A stretch of 64,000 nucleotides of DNA, from the NCBI GenBank assembly GCA_020846875.1, contig JADLDB010000042.1:1-64000 (forward strand), written 5' to 3'. Positions 9,457 through 19,300 of this stretch are shown here, one piece after another (position 1 is the first letter of the stretch; each line of letters starts with the position of its first letter). Both the position numbers and the translations under genes were made by a program. The notes under the pieces were generated by a model. It was not told where the DNA came from, did not search any database, and was given only the letters and a program-made list of their open reading frames with translations. This DNA comes from Myxococcales bacterium. Its GTDB lineage: Bacteria; Myxococcota; Myxococcia; Myxococcales; Myxococcaceae.

Positions 9457-10887
9457 ATGGGCAGCGACTTCTCCGGCGTCACCGCCATCGCGTACCTCGC
9501 CTCGGGCGTGCTCTTCATTCGCTCGCTGGGTGGCTTGTCCAAGCAGGAGACGGCGCGCGCCGGTAACGCGGCGGGCATGGTGGGCATGCTGGTGGCCATC
9601 GCGGTGGCCGCGATCACCTGGGTGGCCTCGGGCGACGTGGGCGCGCGCCAGGCCGGCCTGGGCCTGATGGTGGGCGCGGTGGTGGTGGGCGGCGTCGTCG
9701 GCTCCACGCTGGCCCGCCGGGTGGAGATGACCGGCATGCCCGAGCTGGTGGCCATGCTGCACAGCTTCGTGGGCCTCGCCGCCGTGCTGGTGGGCTTCTC
9801 GTCCTACCTGAACCCTCCCGCGGGACTCGAGGGCGTGCGCCACACCGTGCACCTGGCGGAGATCTGGGCGGGCGTGGCGGTGGGCGCCATCACCCTGACG
9901 GGCAGCATCGTCGCGTGGGGAAAGCTGAAGGGCACCATCACCGGCAAGCCCCTCTTGCTCCCCGGCCGGCACGCGCTCAATGCGCTCATCGCCCTCTCGA
10001 TCATCGGCATGGGCCACCCCTTCCAGCAGATGCCGGGCGCCAGCGGCCTGCCGTACCTGCTGGCGATGACGGGCCTGGCCTGCCTCATCGGCGTGCACCT
10101 GGTGGTGGCGATCGGCGGCGCGGACATGCCGGTGGTGGTGTCGCTGCTCAACAGCTACTCCGGCTGGGCGGCGGCGGCGGCCGGCTTCATGCTGAACAAC
10201 GATCTGCTGATCGTCACCGGCGCGCTGGTGGGCAGCTCCGGCACCATCCTCTCGATCATCATGTGCCGGGCGATGAACCGTTCGATCTTGCATGTGGTGT
10301 TCGGGGGCTTCGGAACCAGCGACGTGAAGCCGGCTGCCCACGGCGAGGCGCCCGCCGGCGTGGTGCAGGAGATCAAGGCCGACGACCTGGGCGTCGTGCT
10401 GGCCCAGGCGAAGAACGTGATCATCGTCCCCGGCTACGGCATGGCGGTGTCCCGGGCGCAGTCGGCGGTGCAGGACCTCACCCGCACGCTGCGCGAGCAA
10501 GGCGTCAACGTGCGCTTCGCCATTCACCCGGTGGCGGGGCGCCTGCCAGGGCACATGAACGTGCTGCTGGCCGAGGCGGGCGTGCCGTACGACATCGTGC
10601 TCGAGATGGAGCACATCAACGCCGACTTCGACAAGACGGACGTGGTGCTGGTCATCGGCGCCAACGACATCGTCAACCCCGGCGCGCTGGACGATCCGTC
10701 CTCCTCCATCTACGGGATGCCGGTGCTGGAGGTCTGGAAGGCGCGGCTCACCGTGGTGCTCAAGCGCGGCATGGCCGCGGGCTACGCCGGCGTGGAGAAC
10801 CCGCTCTTCTACCTGGACAACAACCGCATGCTCTTCGGCGACGCGCGGAAGTCCGTCGAGGCGCTGGTGGCCGCGGTGAGGAAGTAG
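9457..10887 (+). CDS. pntB: NAD(P) transhydrogenase subunit beta
   Basis: 476 aa, close to the 462 aa of E. coli PntB. The N-terminal two thirds contains about eight or nine membrane helices (domain II). The C-terminal domain III (about residues 295-476) binds NADP(H): VIIVPGYGMAVSRAQ, the segment FAIHPVAGRLPGHMNVLLAE, then DVVLVIGANDIVNP and LKRGMAAGYAGV are all family signatures. It is translated directly after pntA with a 1-nt gap and completes the transhydrogenase that supplies NADPH. Its 3' end converges on ilvE with only 3 nt between the stop codons. Confidence 0.96.
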   Translation: MGSDFSGVTAIAYLASGVLFIRSLGGLSKQETARAGNAAGMVGMLVAIAVAAITWVASGDVGARQAGLGLMVGAVVVGGVVGSTLARRVEMTGMPELVAMLHSFVGLAAVLVGFSSYLNPPAGLEGVRHTVHLAEIWAGVAVGAITLTGSIVAWGKLKGTITGKPLLLPGRHALNALIALSIIGMGHPFQQMPGASGLPYLLAMTGLACLIGVHLVVAIGGADMPVVVSLLNSYSGWAAAAAGFMLNNDLLIVTGALVGSSGTILSIIMCRAMNRSILHVVFGGFGTSDVKPAAHGEAPAGVVQEIKADDLGVVLAQAKNVIIVPGYGMAVSRAQSAVQDLTRTLREQGVNVRFAIHPVAGRLPGHMNVLLAEAGVPYDIVLEMEHINADFDKTDVVLVIGANDIVNPGALDDPSSSIYGMPVLEVWKARLTVVLKRGMAAGYAGVENPLFYLDNNRMLFGDARKSVEALVAAVRK

Positions 10888-10890
10888 CGG

Positions 10891-11961
10891 CTACTCCACC
10901 ACCTGCAGCCAGCCGCGCGTGTCTGGCTTCTCGGCGCGCTGGATCGCGGTCAGCTCGGCGTAGAGGTTCTGCGCCACTGAGCCCGGCTTGCCGTCGTTGA
11001 TGAGCAGCTTCTCGCCGCCGAAGGCCAGCTCGCCCACCGGGCTCACCACCGCCGCGGTGCCCACGCCGAAGGCCTCCTTCAGGTTCCCGGCCCGGTGGGC
11101 GCTCTTGAGCTCCTTCACCGAGAGGGGGCGCTCCTCCACCTTGTAGCCGAGCTCCCGGCTCAGGGTGAGCAGCGAGTCCCGCGTCACGCCGGGAAGGATG
11201 GAGTCGGACAAGGGCGGCGTCACCACCGTCTGACCCAGCACCACGAAGAAGTTCATCGTGCCGACCTCCTCGACGAACTCGTGGTCCTTCCCGTCGAGCC
11301 ACAGCACCTGATCGAAGCCCGCCTTCTTCGCCGCCATCGCCGCGTGCAGGCTGGCCGCGTAGTTGGCCCCGGCCTTGGTCGCGCCCAGGCCGCCCCTCGG
11401 GGCGCGCACCTCGGTGGGCTCGATCCAGATCTTCACCGCCTGGAGGCCGGCGCTGCCGGCGAAGTAGCTGCCCACCGGCGAGGCGATGATGAAGAAGCAG
11501 AAGCGGGTGGCGGGCCGCACCCCGAGGAAGGCCTCGGTGGCCACCAGGGTGGGCCGCAGGTAGAGCGCCGTCGCCGGGCCGCGCGGCACCCAGTCCACGT
11601 CGACGCGCACCAGCGCGTGGTACGCCTTCACCATGTCCGCTTCGCCGGGCGCCTCCATGCACAGGCGGGGCGCGCCGGTGGCCATGCGGCGGGCGTTCAT
11701 CTCGGGGCGGAACAGCCGCACCTTGCCGTCGACGCCGCGAAACGCCTTGAGGCCTTCGAACATCGCCTGGCCGTAGTGGAAGACGCCGGCCGCGGGATCG
11801 AGCCCCAGATCTCCGTACGGGAGCACCCGCGCGTCGTGCCACCCCTGCTCCTGGGTGTAGTCGGCGCGGAACATGTGATCCGTGAAGTGCTTGCCGAACC
11901 CCAGCCCGGCCTCGGGCGGGCGCTTCTTCGGCGTCGTGGTCCGGGTGACACGAAATTCCAT
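10891..11961 (-). CDS. ilvE: Branched-chain amino acid aminotransferase (class IV PLP enzyme)
   Basis: 356 aa. It transfers amino groups between Leu/Ile/Val and 2-oxoglutarate. The length and the N-terminal block (FGKHFTDHMF, then FHYGQAMFEGLKAFR at 61-75) place it with the longer eukaryote-like BCATs. The PLP-binding lysine is K196 in GATKAGANYA. GTMNFFVV and GVTRDSLL are further family blocks. ATG at 11961 has a near-perfect AGGAGG about 7 nt upstream and is preferred over the GTG at 11985. A 124-nt spacer separates it from sdaA upstream on the same strand, so the two could be co-transcribed. Both act in amino-acid breakdown or turnover. Confidence 0.93.
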   Translation of the reverse strand: MEFRVTRTTTPKKRPPEAGLGFGKHFTDHMFRADYTQEQGWHDARVLPYGDLGLDPAAGVFHYGQAMFEGLKAFRGVDGKVRLFRPEMNARRMATGAPRLCMEAPGEADMVKAYHALVRVDVDWVPRGPATALYLRPTLVATEAFLGVRPATRFCFFIIASPVGSYFAGSAGLQAVKIWIEPTEVRAPRGGLGATKAGANYAASLHAAMAAKKAGFDQVLWLDGKDHEFVEEVGTMNFFVVLGQTVVTPPLSDSILPGVTRDSLLTLSRELGYKVEERPLSVKELKSAHRAGNLKEAFGVGTAAVVSPVGELAFGGEKLLINDGKPGSVAQNLYAELTAIQRAEKPDTRGWLQVVE

Positions 11962-12085
11962 GGGGCCTCCTCGCGCGAGGGACATAACGCGTGGGCCTTA
12001 CGTCGCACTCCTCACCGCTTCAGACAAGGGGACTGGCGGGCAGCACAGACGTTTTGAAGCGCCGGCGCGTGACACCGCGCGTCAG

Positions 12086-13462
12086 TCAACACTCGATGAC
12101 GTTGACCGCCAGGCCGCCGCGGGCCGTCTCCTTGTACTTGTGGGACATGTCCGCGCCGGTGGCGCGCATGGTGGCGATCACCTTGTCCAGGGACACGTGG
12201 TGCTTGCCGTCGCCGGAGAGCGCCAGGCGGGCGGCGTTGATCGCCTTGACCGCGCCCATCGCGTTGCGCTCGATGCACGGCACCTGCACCAGGCCGCCGA
12301 TCGGATCGCAGGTGAGGCCCAGGTTGTGCTCCATGCCGATCTCCGCGGCGTTCTCCACCTGCTCGGGGGTGCCGCCCAGCACCTCGGCGAGGCCCCCCGC
12401 GGCCATCGAGCAGGCCACGCCCACCTCGCCCTGGCAGCCCACCTCCGCGCCGGAGATGGAGGCGTTCACCTTGTAGAGCGCGCCGATGGCCCCCGCGGTG
12501 AGGAGCAAGCGCATCGCTCCCTCGTCGTCGGCGTTGGGGGTGTAGCGACGGTAGTACTGCAGCACCGCGGGGATGATGCCGGCGGCGCCGTTGGTGGGGG
12601 CGGTGACGACGCGGCCCCCGGCGGCGTTCTCCTCGTTGACGGCCAGGGCCCACAGGTTGACCCAGTCGATCGCCACCAGCGGATCGCTGGCGCCGCGGGG
12701 ATCAGCCTTGAGGCGCCGGTACAGCGACGCCGCGCGCCGCTTCACGTGCAGGCCCCCGGGGAGGATGCCCTCCTGCTCGCACCCGCGCTTCACGCAGGCG
12801 TCCATGGCGAGGGCGAGCTCCTTGAGGCGCGCGCGCACCTCCGCCTCGGGCCGCGCGGCCTTCTCGTTGGCGAGCATCAGCGTAGAGATGGACAGCCCGT
12901 GGGCCCGGCACTGCTCGAGCAAGCGGTCGCCGCTGGAGAAGGGGAAGGGCACGGGCACGGCGCCGGGCACCGCGCCCTCCTCCGCGACTCCCTCGTGGTT
13001 CACCACGAAGCCCCCGCCGACGGAGTAGTAGATGCGCTGCAAGAGCTGCCCGCCGGCTGCGTCGAAGGCGGTGAAGCGCATGCCGTTGGAGTGCAGCGGC
13101 AGCTTCTCTCGACGGTGGAAGGCCAGGTCCTCCTTCGCCGAGAAGGCGATCTCCCGGGCGCCGCGGAGGCGGAGCTTCCCGCTGGAGGTGATCGCCTCCA
13201 CGCGCGGCCGCACCTGATCGACGTCTACCGTGCGGGGATCCTCGCCTTCGAGGCCCAACATCAGCGCCAGATCGCTCCCGTGGCCCTTGCCGGTGAAGGC
13301 CAGCGAGCCGAAGAGCTCCAGCTTCACCCGCGTCACCTTCGGCAGCAGGCGGTCCGTCTCCAGGCGCTCGGCGAAGCGGCGCGCGGCGCGCATGGGCCCC
13401 ACGGTGTGGGAGCTGGACGGGCCGATGCCGATCTTGAAGAGGTCGAAGACGCTGACGTGCAT
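12086..13462 (-). CDS. sdaA: L-serine ammonia-lyase, single-chain iron-sulfur type
   Basis: 458 aa. Converts L-serine to pyruvate and ammonia using a [4Fe-4S] cluster. The N-terminus [20 protein letters not shown] is the beta-domain signature. The cluster cysteines are C343 (EVGCQGE), C385 (LTCDP) and C396 (QVPCIERN). The chain ends with Cys458 (NVIEC). In the Legionella pneumophila enzyme a C-terminal Cys at the same number ligates the fourth iron as a tail-in-mouth inhibitor, so the mechanism is probably conserved. ATG at 13462 begins the family N-terminus. Alpha and beta domains are fused, as in E. coli SdaA. Confidence 0.95.
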   Translation of the reverse strand: MHVSVFDLFKIGIGPSSSHTVGPMRAARRFAERLETDRLLPKVTRVKLELFGSLAFTGKGHGSDLALMLGLEGEDPRTVDVDQVRPRVEAITSSGKLRLRGAREIAFSAKEDLAFHRREKLPLHSNGMRFTAFDAAGGQLLQRIYYSVGGGFVVNHEGVAEEGAVPGAVPVPFPFSSGDRLLEQCRAHGLSISTLMLANEKAARPEAEVRARLKELALAMDACVKRGCEQEGILPGGLHVKRRAASLYRRLKADPRGASDPLVAIDWVNLWALAVNEENAAGGRVVTAPTNGAAGIIPAVLQYYRRYTPNADDEGAMRLLLTAGAIGALYKVNASISGAEVGCQGEVGVACSMAAGGLAEVLGGTPEQVENAAEIGMEHNLGLTCDPIGGLVQVPCIERNAMGAVKAINAARLALSGDGKHHVSLDKVIATMRATGADMSHKYKETARGGLAVNVIEC

Positions 13463-13524
13463 GTCTTGAGCGCTTCTTTAGCGGGCCTGCGGCGGAAAGC
13501 GAGCCCGGGCCCTGCCAGGGCGGG

Positions 13525-14970
13525 TCAGTCGGCTTCCAGCAGCGTCACCCGGCAGTCGTAGGAGGGGTTGGTGAGATCCACCAGGTCCACCTCGCCGGTG
13601 AGCTCGTCGAAGCGACCGACGAAGGAAGGCATTCGCGGCCCCTCGCTGTTGATCCCCGAGAGGAGGCTCAAGGCCGCCATCGTCGCCATGCCGAGGGCCG
13701 CGCGGGCGTCGAACTCGGACGGCTTCAGCTTGCGCCGGAAGGTGACGAGGCCGTCGAAGCGCCACACGCTGCGGTAGGGCTTCTCGCGCGCGCCCGCGTC
13801 CAGGAGGAAGCCCCTCGCCACCGTGCCAGCGCGCTCCATCACCCAGCGATCGAACGGGAGGACGCCGCTGGGCCGGAGCAGCGTCACCAAGTCGAGCGCG
13901 CCCGAGCCCTGCTGGCGGATCTCCACCAGGGCGAAGAGCTCGGCGCCCGCGCGTCCGTCGGCGAACTCCTGGAGGCGTGCGCCGGCGGCGAAGAACTGCG
14001 ACAGCGCGATGCCGTCGGGGCTGCCTGCGGACGCGGCCTGGGCCAGCGGGGTGGGCTTCTCGAGGCGCTCCTCGTAGCCCTCGGGCTCGGCGTACGGCTG
14101 GCCGGTGGCGCCGTACTTCTCGGCGCCCGACTGCCAGCTGTAGGCAAGCGCCTGGCCGACTTCCTTCACGGAGTCGGTGTCGATGAAGTTCGGGACCTCG
14201 TCGGTGGCCTCGCGGAGGGACGAACCGAGGAGGCCGTAGGCCGGATCCGGCAGGCCTCCCCGCACCCGCGCCTGGGCGGAGACACCCCGGGCCCAGCCCT
14301 CGACGCGGTCGTGCACACGTGCCGCCTCCTCGGCCAGCAGCTCGGCGTCGGAGGGCATGTCGGAGGGGTAGACGGTCCGGCCACCGGGCGCCGGCGCTGC
14401 GGAGGCAGGCCCACCGAGCGCGTTGGGTTCCGGCCCGAGGATGAGGGCCCGCGGCGCATCGGCCAAAGGACCCGCAGGCAGAGCCCCACCCACGGGAGGC
14501 GTCACCGCTGGGGGCTCATTCGCGGGAGACGTAGCTCTGGCGACCGGCGGCTGGGTGCCGGGCGGAGGCGTCCCCGGATGGGCGCTCGCGGCCTCGGGAG
14601 ATGACGTTTCCTCCGGAGCAGACGTCCCGCCCGGACGCTTGCCCAGCTGGGCGCGCGCGGCCTCGGGCGATGACGCTGTGGCCGGGGGCACGGCAGACGT
14701 CTCGGGCGCAGGCTTCCCCAGAGGCGTGCTCGAGGCTTCGGGGGACGGCGCGGCGCTGGGGACCGGCGGCGGCGTGCCGCGTGCGGGCTGTGCCGGGTGA
14801 TCGCTCGCGGAGACCGTATCCATCCACACCACGGAGGCGATGGGACGCGGGTGCTTCGCCGAGGCCGGTGGGGAGACTGGCCGCGCCAACACCCAGGCGA
14901 GGAGCAGCGCATGGACGGCCAGCGAGAGGCCGAGGGCGACGACCCTCCTGTGCTTGTCCTGTCGGTGCAT
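13525..14970 (-). CDS. TonB-like protein with Pro/Ala-rich linker
   Basis: About 481 aa. The N-terminus is TonB-like: a short basic segment, then one membrane helix (ALGLSLAVHALLLAWVLA, about residues 10-28) with the rest in the periplasm. Residues about 70-165 form a Pro/Ala-rich linker with three degenerate units of about 24 residues, each beginning SPEA (SPEASSTPLG, SPEAARAQLG, SPEAASAHPG). The C-terminal half includes a TonB-C-like stretch (ALVEIRQQGSG, LLRPSGVLPFDRWVMERAG) followed by about 100 residues of unknown type. It may be a divergent energy transducer or a TonB-family periplasmic protein. No ExbB/ExbD genes lie nearby. ATG at 14970 was chosen; GTG at 14979 is possible. Confidence 0.6.
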   Translation of the reverse strand: MHRQDKHRRVVALGLSLAVHALLLAWVLARPVSPPASAKHPRPIASVVWMDTVSASDHPAQPARGTPPPVPSAAPSPEASSTPLGKPAPETSAVPPATASSPEAARAQLGKRPGGTSAPEETSSPEAASAHPGTPPPGTQPPVARATSPANEPPAVTPPVGGALPAGPLADAPRALILGPEPNALGGPASAAPAPGGRTVYPSDMPSDAELLAEEAARVHDRVEGWARGVSAQARVRGGLPDPAYGLLGSSLREATDEVPNFIDTDSVKEVGQALAYSWQSGAEKYGATGQPYAEPEGYEERLEKPTPLAQAASAGSPDGIALSQFFAAGARLQEFADGRAGAELFALVEIRQQGSGALDLVTLLRPSGVLPFDRWVMERAGTVARGFLLDAGAREKPYRSVWRFDGLVTFRRKLKPSEFDARAALGMATMAALSLLSGINSEGPRMPSFVGRFDELTGEVDLVDLTNPSYDCRVTLLEAD

Positions 14971-15043
14971 GGGTGCCACCCCTTACGCCCGGCCGCCGAG
15001 GCCATTGTCCGGGGTCGATGGGGCGCCTGTCGAGGGGCACGCG

Positions 15044-15094
15044 GAACTGTCTCTACACCACGGGCATGGTGTGCCCTTGGTGTAGAAGCAGTTC
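15044..15094 (+). repeat. 51-bp palindromic element, copy 1
   Basis: Imperfect palindrome beginning GAACTGTCTCTACACCA and ending with the near-complementary TGGTGTAGAAGCAGTTC. The inner part, GGGCA...TGCCC, is also self-complementary, so the whole unit can fold into a long hairpin. A second copy lies in the opposite orientation at 16233-16283. Confidence 0.75.
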
Positions 15095-15101
15095 CCCGGG
15101 A

Positions 15102-15262
15102 ATGGCCGCCCTGTGTCCCACTCACCCTGAAGTGGAAGCGGTGTTCGCCTGCGCGCGCTGTGGCACTTTCGGGTGCGGGCCGGGGGAGGGCCTGGGGGCG
15201 TCGGGCTGTGCCTGTGCTGGTGGGGTGGAATCGCGCTGCTGGTGCTGATGTCAAGGTACTGA
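15102..15262 (+). pseudogene. Remnant of a Zn-ribbon/membrane protein gene
   Basis: ATG at 15102 opens a 48-codon frame whose first half, CPTHPEVEAVFACARCGTFG, has the CxxH...CxxCGxFxC spacing typical of the N-terminal zinc ribbon of myxobacterial membrane proteins. That frame then turns into Gly/Cys-rich nonsense and stops at 15248. The next frame over reads GVGLCLCWWGGIALLVLM, then stops at 15260-15262, which looks like a terminal membrane helix. A Zn-ribbon start and a membrane tail lying in different frames with little between them suggest a deleted, frameshifted gene. The remnant begins 7 nt after palindromic copy 1. A genuine small protein is possible but less likely. Confidence 0.4.
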
Positions 15263-16174
15263 GCGCCGGCCGGCCCGCAGCAGCGTCTCGCACAACTGGC
15301 GGACCAGCTCTTCCGGCTCATCCCGCAGGGCCGCCCACGTCCAGTGCAGCACCCGGAAGCCGCGGGCGATCAGGGCGTTGTTCCGCGCCCGGTCCTTCTC
15401 GAAGTCTCTGGGACTCGAGTGGTAGGCGTAGCCGTCGGCCTCGATGACGACCGGCGTGCCGGGAATCCGGAAGTCCAGCCGCCGGACGCGCCCCCCGACG
15501 ACCACGGAGCGCTGACGCTCCGCGCGCGGAAAGCCGCACTGCTCGAGCAACTCCTGGACGCGCGCCTCGAGCTCGCTCTCGCCGGGCCCGACACCTCCCT
15601 GGTACTCGCGCACCAACTGTCGGAGTGGCCCGCGGCCGGCGTGAACCGAGAGGCGGCTGAGCGCTGTCTCCAGGCGGTCCAGGGTCGTCCACTTCCGTCG
15701 GAGCGCCTGGTCCAGGGAGGCGCGGATCGTCTCCTCGTCCTCGTTGGAGGCGAGATCCACCAGCGTGCGCGTCGCGTTCGTCACGCAGATCCCGTCGATG
15801 CTGGTGACGTCGCGGTGGGACAGCACCTCGACGCGGTGGACCGCCCAGTCCCCGTGCGGACGCGCGCACCGGAGGAGCGAGAGCTCGAGGCGGCCTTCCT
15901 CGAAGCGGTCGAAGCCCCAGAGCGCGGCCGCAGCCCCGTGGGAGATCGCGTAGCCCCTCCCCGCCCAGAGGCAGCCGGCCTTGAGGCGCTGTCGCCAGGT
16001 CGGCGGTGCGCCTTCCACCCGGTACACGCCGGGCAGCACCGCCTCCCAGGCCTCCGTGCGCACCCGGTACCGGATCTGCCACTCCGACAGGCCGACATCG
16101 AGGCCCTGATCCCGCCTCAACACCCCGAATTGCCGCGCCGCCACGCGCAGCGCCTTCACGTTCGCTTCGTCCAT
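15251..16174 (-). CDS. DUF559 (Vsr-like nuclease fold) protein with AbiEi-like N-terminus
   Basis: 307 aa. The N-terminal 60 residues resemble the winged-helix start of AbiEi-type antitoxins (GLSEWQIRYRVRTEAWEAVLPGVYRV). Residues about 75-180 match the mid domain often seen with it (AISHGAAAALWGFD, TNATRTLVDLAS). The C-terminal domain is DUF559, a PD-(D/E)xK/Vsr-type fold: E199/E201, D234 in RRLDFRIPG, E245 and D247 in VIEADGYAYH, then RNNALIARGFRVLHWTW. All candidate catalytic acids are present. An AAGGAAGG site lies before ATG 16174. The gene is bracketed by two inverted copies of a 51-bp palindrome and has no recognisable toxin partner. Its substrate is unknown. It could be a mobile or defence-associated gene (inference). 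Confidence 0.8.
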   Translation of the reverse strand: MDEANVKALRVAARQFGVLRRDQGLDVGLSEWQIRYRVRTEAWEAVLPGVYRVEGAPPTWRQRLKAGCLWAGRGYAISHGAAAALWGFDRFEEGRLELSLLRCARPHGDWAVHRVEVLSHRDVTSIDGICVTNATRTLVDLASNEDEETIRASLDQALRRKWTTLDRLETALSRLSVHAGRGPLRQLVREYQGGVGPGESELEARVQELLEQCGFPRAERQRSVVVGGRVRRLDFRIPGTPVVIEADGYAYHSSPRDFEKDRARNNALIARGFRVLHWTWAALRDEPEELVRQLCETLLRAGRRSVP

Positions 16175-16232
16175 CCCGCCCTTCCTTCACGCCCAGAACT
16201 GCGACCACCCCACCCCTACCACGGGGGTCTGA

Positions 16233-16283
16233 CAACCACTTCTACAGGGCGGGGCACCTTTGCCCATGGTGTAGAGACAGTTC
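16233..16283 (-). repeat. 51-bp palindromic element, copy 2 (inverted)
   Basis: Read on the minus strand it begins GAACTGTCTCTACACCA, identical over 17 bases to copy 1, continues GGGCA...GGTGCCCC, and ends TGTAGAAGTGGTTG (copy 1 has TGTAGAAGCAGTTC). Same 51-bp length as copy 1 and opposite orientation, so the pair forms outward-matching ends around the DUF559 gene. Confidence 0.75.
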
Positions 16284-16343
16284 TCTCCAACAGCGGAGGG
16301 CCCCTTCCCGTCCGCGCCCGCTCCCGGTAGGAAATCCGCGCCG

Positions 16344-19300
16344 ATGCAGCGACGCCTGCCCGAAATCCTCGCTCCCGCCGGCGATGCCGACAGCCTGGCC
16401 GCCGCCCTGGCCGCCGGGGCGGACGCCGTCTACTTCGGGCTCGACGAGGGGCTGAACGCGCGCGCGCGGGCGACCAACTTCTCGGCGGAGACGCTGCCCG
16501 CCACCGTCGATCAGATCCACCGCGCGGGGGCGCGCGCGTACGTCACCCTCAACACCCTCGTCTTCGAGCACGAGCTGCCGGTGCTGGAGCGCCTCCTGCG
16601 CGCCTGCGCCCAGGCCGGAGTGGACGCGGTGATCGTCCAGGATCCGGCCGTGGCGCTCATCTCCCGCGCGCTCGCGCCGACCATGGAGGTCCACGCCTCC
16701 ACGCAGATGACCATCTCCAGCCCCGAGGGCGCCGAGTTCGCCCGCCAGCTGGGCGTCACCCGCGTGGTCGTCCCGCGAGAGCTGTCCGTCTCGGAGATCC
16801 GCACCTTCGCCGCCGGCACGCCGCTGGAGCTGGAGGTCTTCATCCACGGGGCGCTGTGCATGTCCTGGAGCGGGCAGTGCCTCACCTCCGAGGCGTGGGG
16901 CGGGCGCTCGGCCAACCGGGGCCAGTGCGCCCAGTCGTGCCGCCTCCCCTACGAGCTGGTCATCGACGGGGCGGTCCGTCCCCTGGGCGACGTGGAGTAC
17001 CTGCTCAGCCCGCTCGATCTCGCCGGGGCCCGCGCGGTGGCCGAGCTGGCGGACATCGGGGTGGCGTCGCTCAAGATCGAAGGCCGCCTGAAAGGGCCGC
17101 ACTACGTGCTGACCGCGGTCGAGGGCTACCGCCGCTGGCGTGAGGCCATCGCCCGAAAGCAGGACACGACGAGGGAGGCGCAGCGTTCGCTCCAGCAGGA
17201 CCTCGGGCGGATGGCGGTGGCCTACTCGCGCGGCTTCTCCGACGGCTTCCTCGCCGGCAGCGATCACCAGGATCTGGTCGAAGGCCGCTTCCCCAAGCAC
17301 CGCGGCGCGCTCCTGGGGGTTGTCGTCGAGCTGAACGGCGCCTCCGTCCGCGTCCAGCGCGCGGAGCGTCGTCCCTCGGGCGGCGTGGCGCTCGGCAACG
17401 GGGCCCTCCCGCTAGGAGAGGTGAAGTCTCCCCTGCCCGTCATCGGCGACGCCTCGGCGGCCGATGCGCGCGGCGTGCCCCCCGAGCTGCCGGAGCTGAT
17501 CCCCGGCTGCGGCGTGGGCTTCGACACGGGGCGCCCCGAGGCGGAGGAGCCCGGCGGCCCGCTCTTCGGCGTCGAGCCCGCGCCCGACGGCTGGTGGCTG
17601 CGCTTCGGCCGGCCGGGACCCGATCTCTCCCAGGTGAAGCCCGGCCACGCCGTGTACCTCAGCGCGGATCCCCGCCTCACAGCCGACACGAAGGCGGCCG
17701 TCGAGGAAGGCACGCGCGGGGTCCAGGGACGCCTCGGGGTGCGCCTCATCGTGCGGGGCAAGGAGGGCGAGCCGCTCACCGCCCGCCTCGAAGCGCTGGG
17801 CCCTGCTGGGCGCAGCGCCGCCGTGGAAGGCCGCACCGAGGAGCGCCTCGCGAGGGCGTCCGGCGGCGGGCTGGAGATCGCGCTCCTCTCCTCGAAGCTG
17901 GGCGCCTTCGGCGGCACCCCGTTCCGCCTCGAGGAGGTGGAGCTGTCCGCCCTCGGTCCTGGGCTGCACGTGCCGGTCTCGACGCTCAAGGCGCTCCGGC
18001 GACCCCTCGTCGAGGCGCTGGAAGCCAGGGTCCTCGGGGCGGCGCGGCACGCGGTGGCGCCCGCCGACGTGACGGCCCAGGTGATCGCCGAGGCCCGCGC
18101 ACGGCATGAGGCGAAGTCGGCGCAGGCCTCCGCCACCTCGCCCGCGTACGCCAGGCCCACCGGGCCGGGCGCGGCGCTGGCCCTGCACCCCGTCGCGCAG
18201 CAAGACCGCCAGCGCGGCTCGACTCCCGAGCGCTCAGCCGTTGGCGCCGGCTCAAACGAGGCCCGTCCGCACGACTGCCTCCACGAGCGGTCAGCCGCTG
18301 GCGCCCGCTCGAAGGACGCCCGTCCACACCACCTCCGCTCGGCACCACGAGAACTCAGGGTCGGCGGCACCTCGGACGAAGCCCACCGGCAGGACTCCTT
18401 CCATGCGCCGACGCCCGGCAGCGAGTCCGTGCTGTCCCCGCAACACCACCCCAGCGCGAGCAAGCCCTCGACGCCACCCGCCGAGCCGGCGCTGGTTCCC
18501 CTCGTCCGCTCCGCCGCGCAGCTGGAGGCCGTCATCGGGCTGGGGCTCCCCGAGGTCGAGCTGGATTGGATGGAGCTGAACGGCCTGGCCACCGCCGTGT
18601 CTCGCGCGCGCGAGGCCGGGCTGCGCGTCACGGTGGCCACCACCCGCGTGCAGAAGCCGGGCGAGACCGGCGTGGACGAGCGGCTGTCGAAGCTGAAGCC
18701 CGATGGCGTGCTGGTGCGCCACTGGGGAGGCCTCGCCCACTACTCGCGCCAACCCACAGCCGTGCGCCCTCTGGTGCACGGGGACTTCTCCCTCAACGTC
18801 ACCAACTCCGTCACCGCCCACCACCTGCTGGCTCTGGGCTGCGACACGATCACCGCCGCGCACGACCTGGACGAGGTGCAACTGCACGCGCTGCTGGCCC
18901 ACACCCCCGCCGGGCGCTTCACCGTGACGGTGCACCACCACATCGCCACCTTCCACACCGAGCACTGCGTGTACGCGCACACGCTCAGCCACGGGCGCGA
19001 CTTCCGCACCTGCGGTCGGCCCTGCGAACGGCACCAGGTGGCGCTCAAGGATCGCCAGGGGCGCGAGCACCCGGTGGTGGTGGACTGGGCGTGCCGCAAC
19101 ACCGTCTTCAACGCACAGGCGCAGAGCGCCGTCCGGGCGGTGCCGAGGCTCTTGAAGGCAGGCGTGCGGCGCTTCCGGGCGGAGTTCGTCTGGGAAGATG
19201 AGGCCACCTGCGCGCAGGTGCTCAGCTCGTGGCGCGCCCTGCTGGCGGGCCAACTGACCGCCTCCGAGCTCACCCGCACCGTCGAGGCACACGAGCAGTT

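Noticed and set aside
11882-13561. 559-codon plus-strand ORF over ilvE and sdaA
   Set aside because: His/Gly/Ala-rich shadow of two well-supported minus-strand genes.
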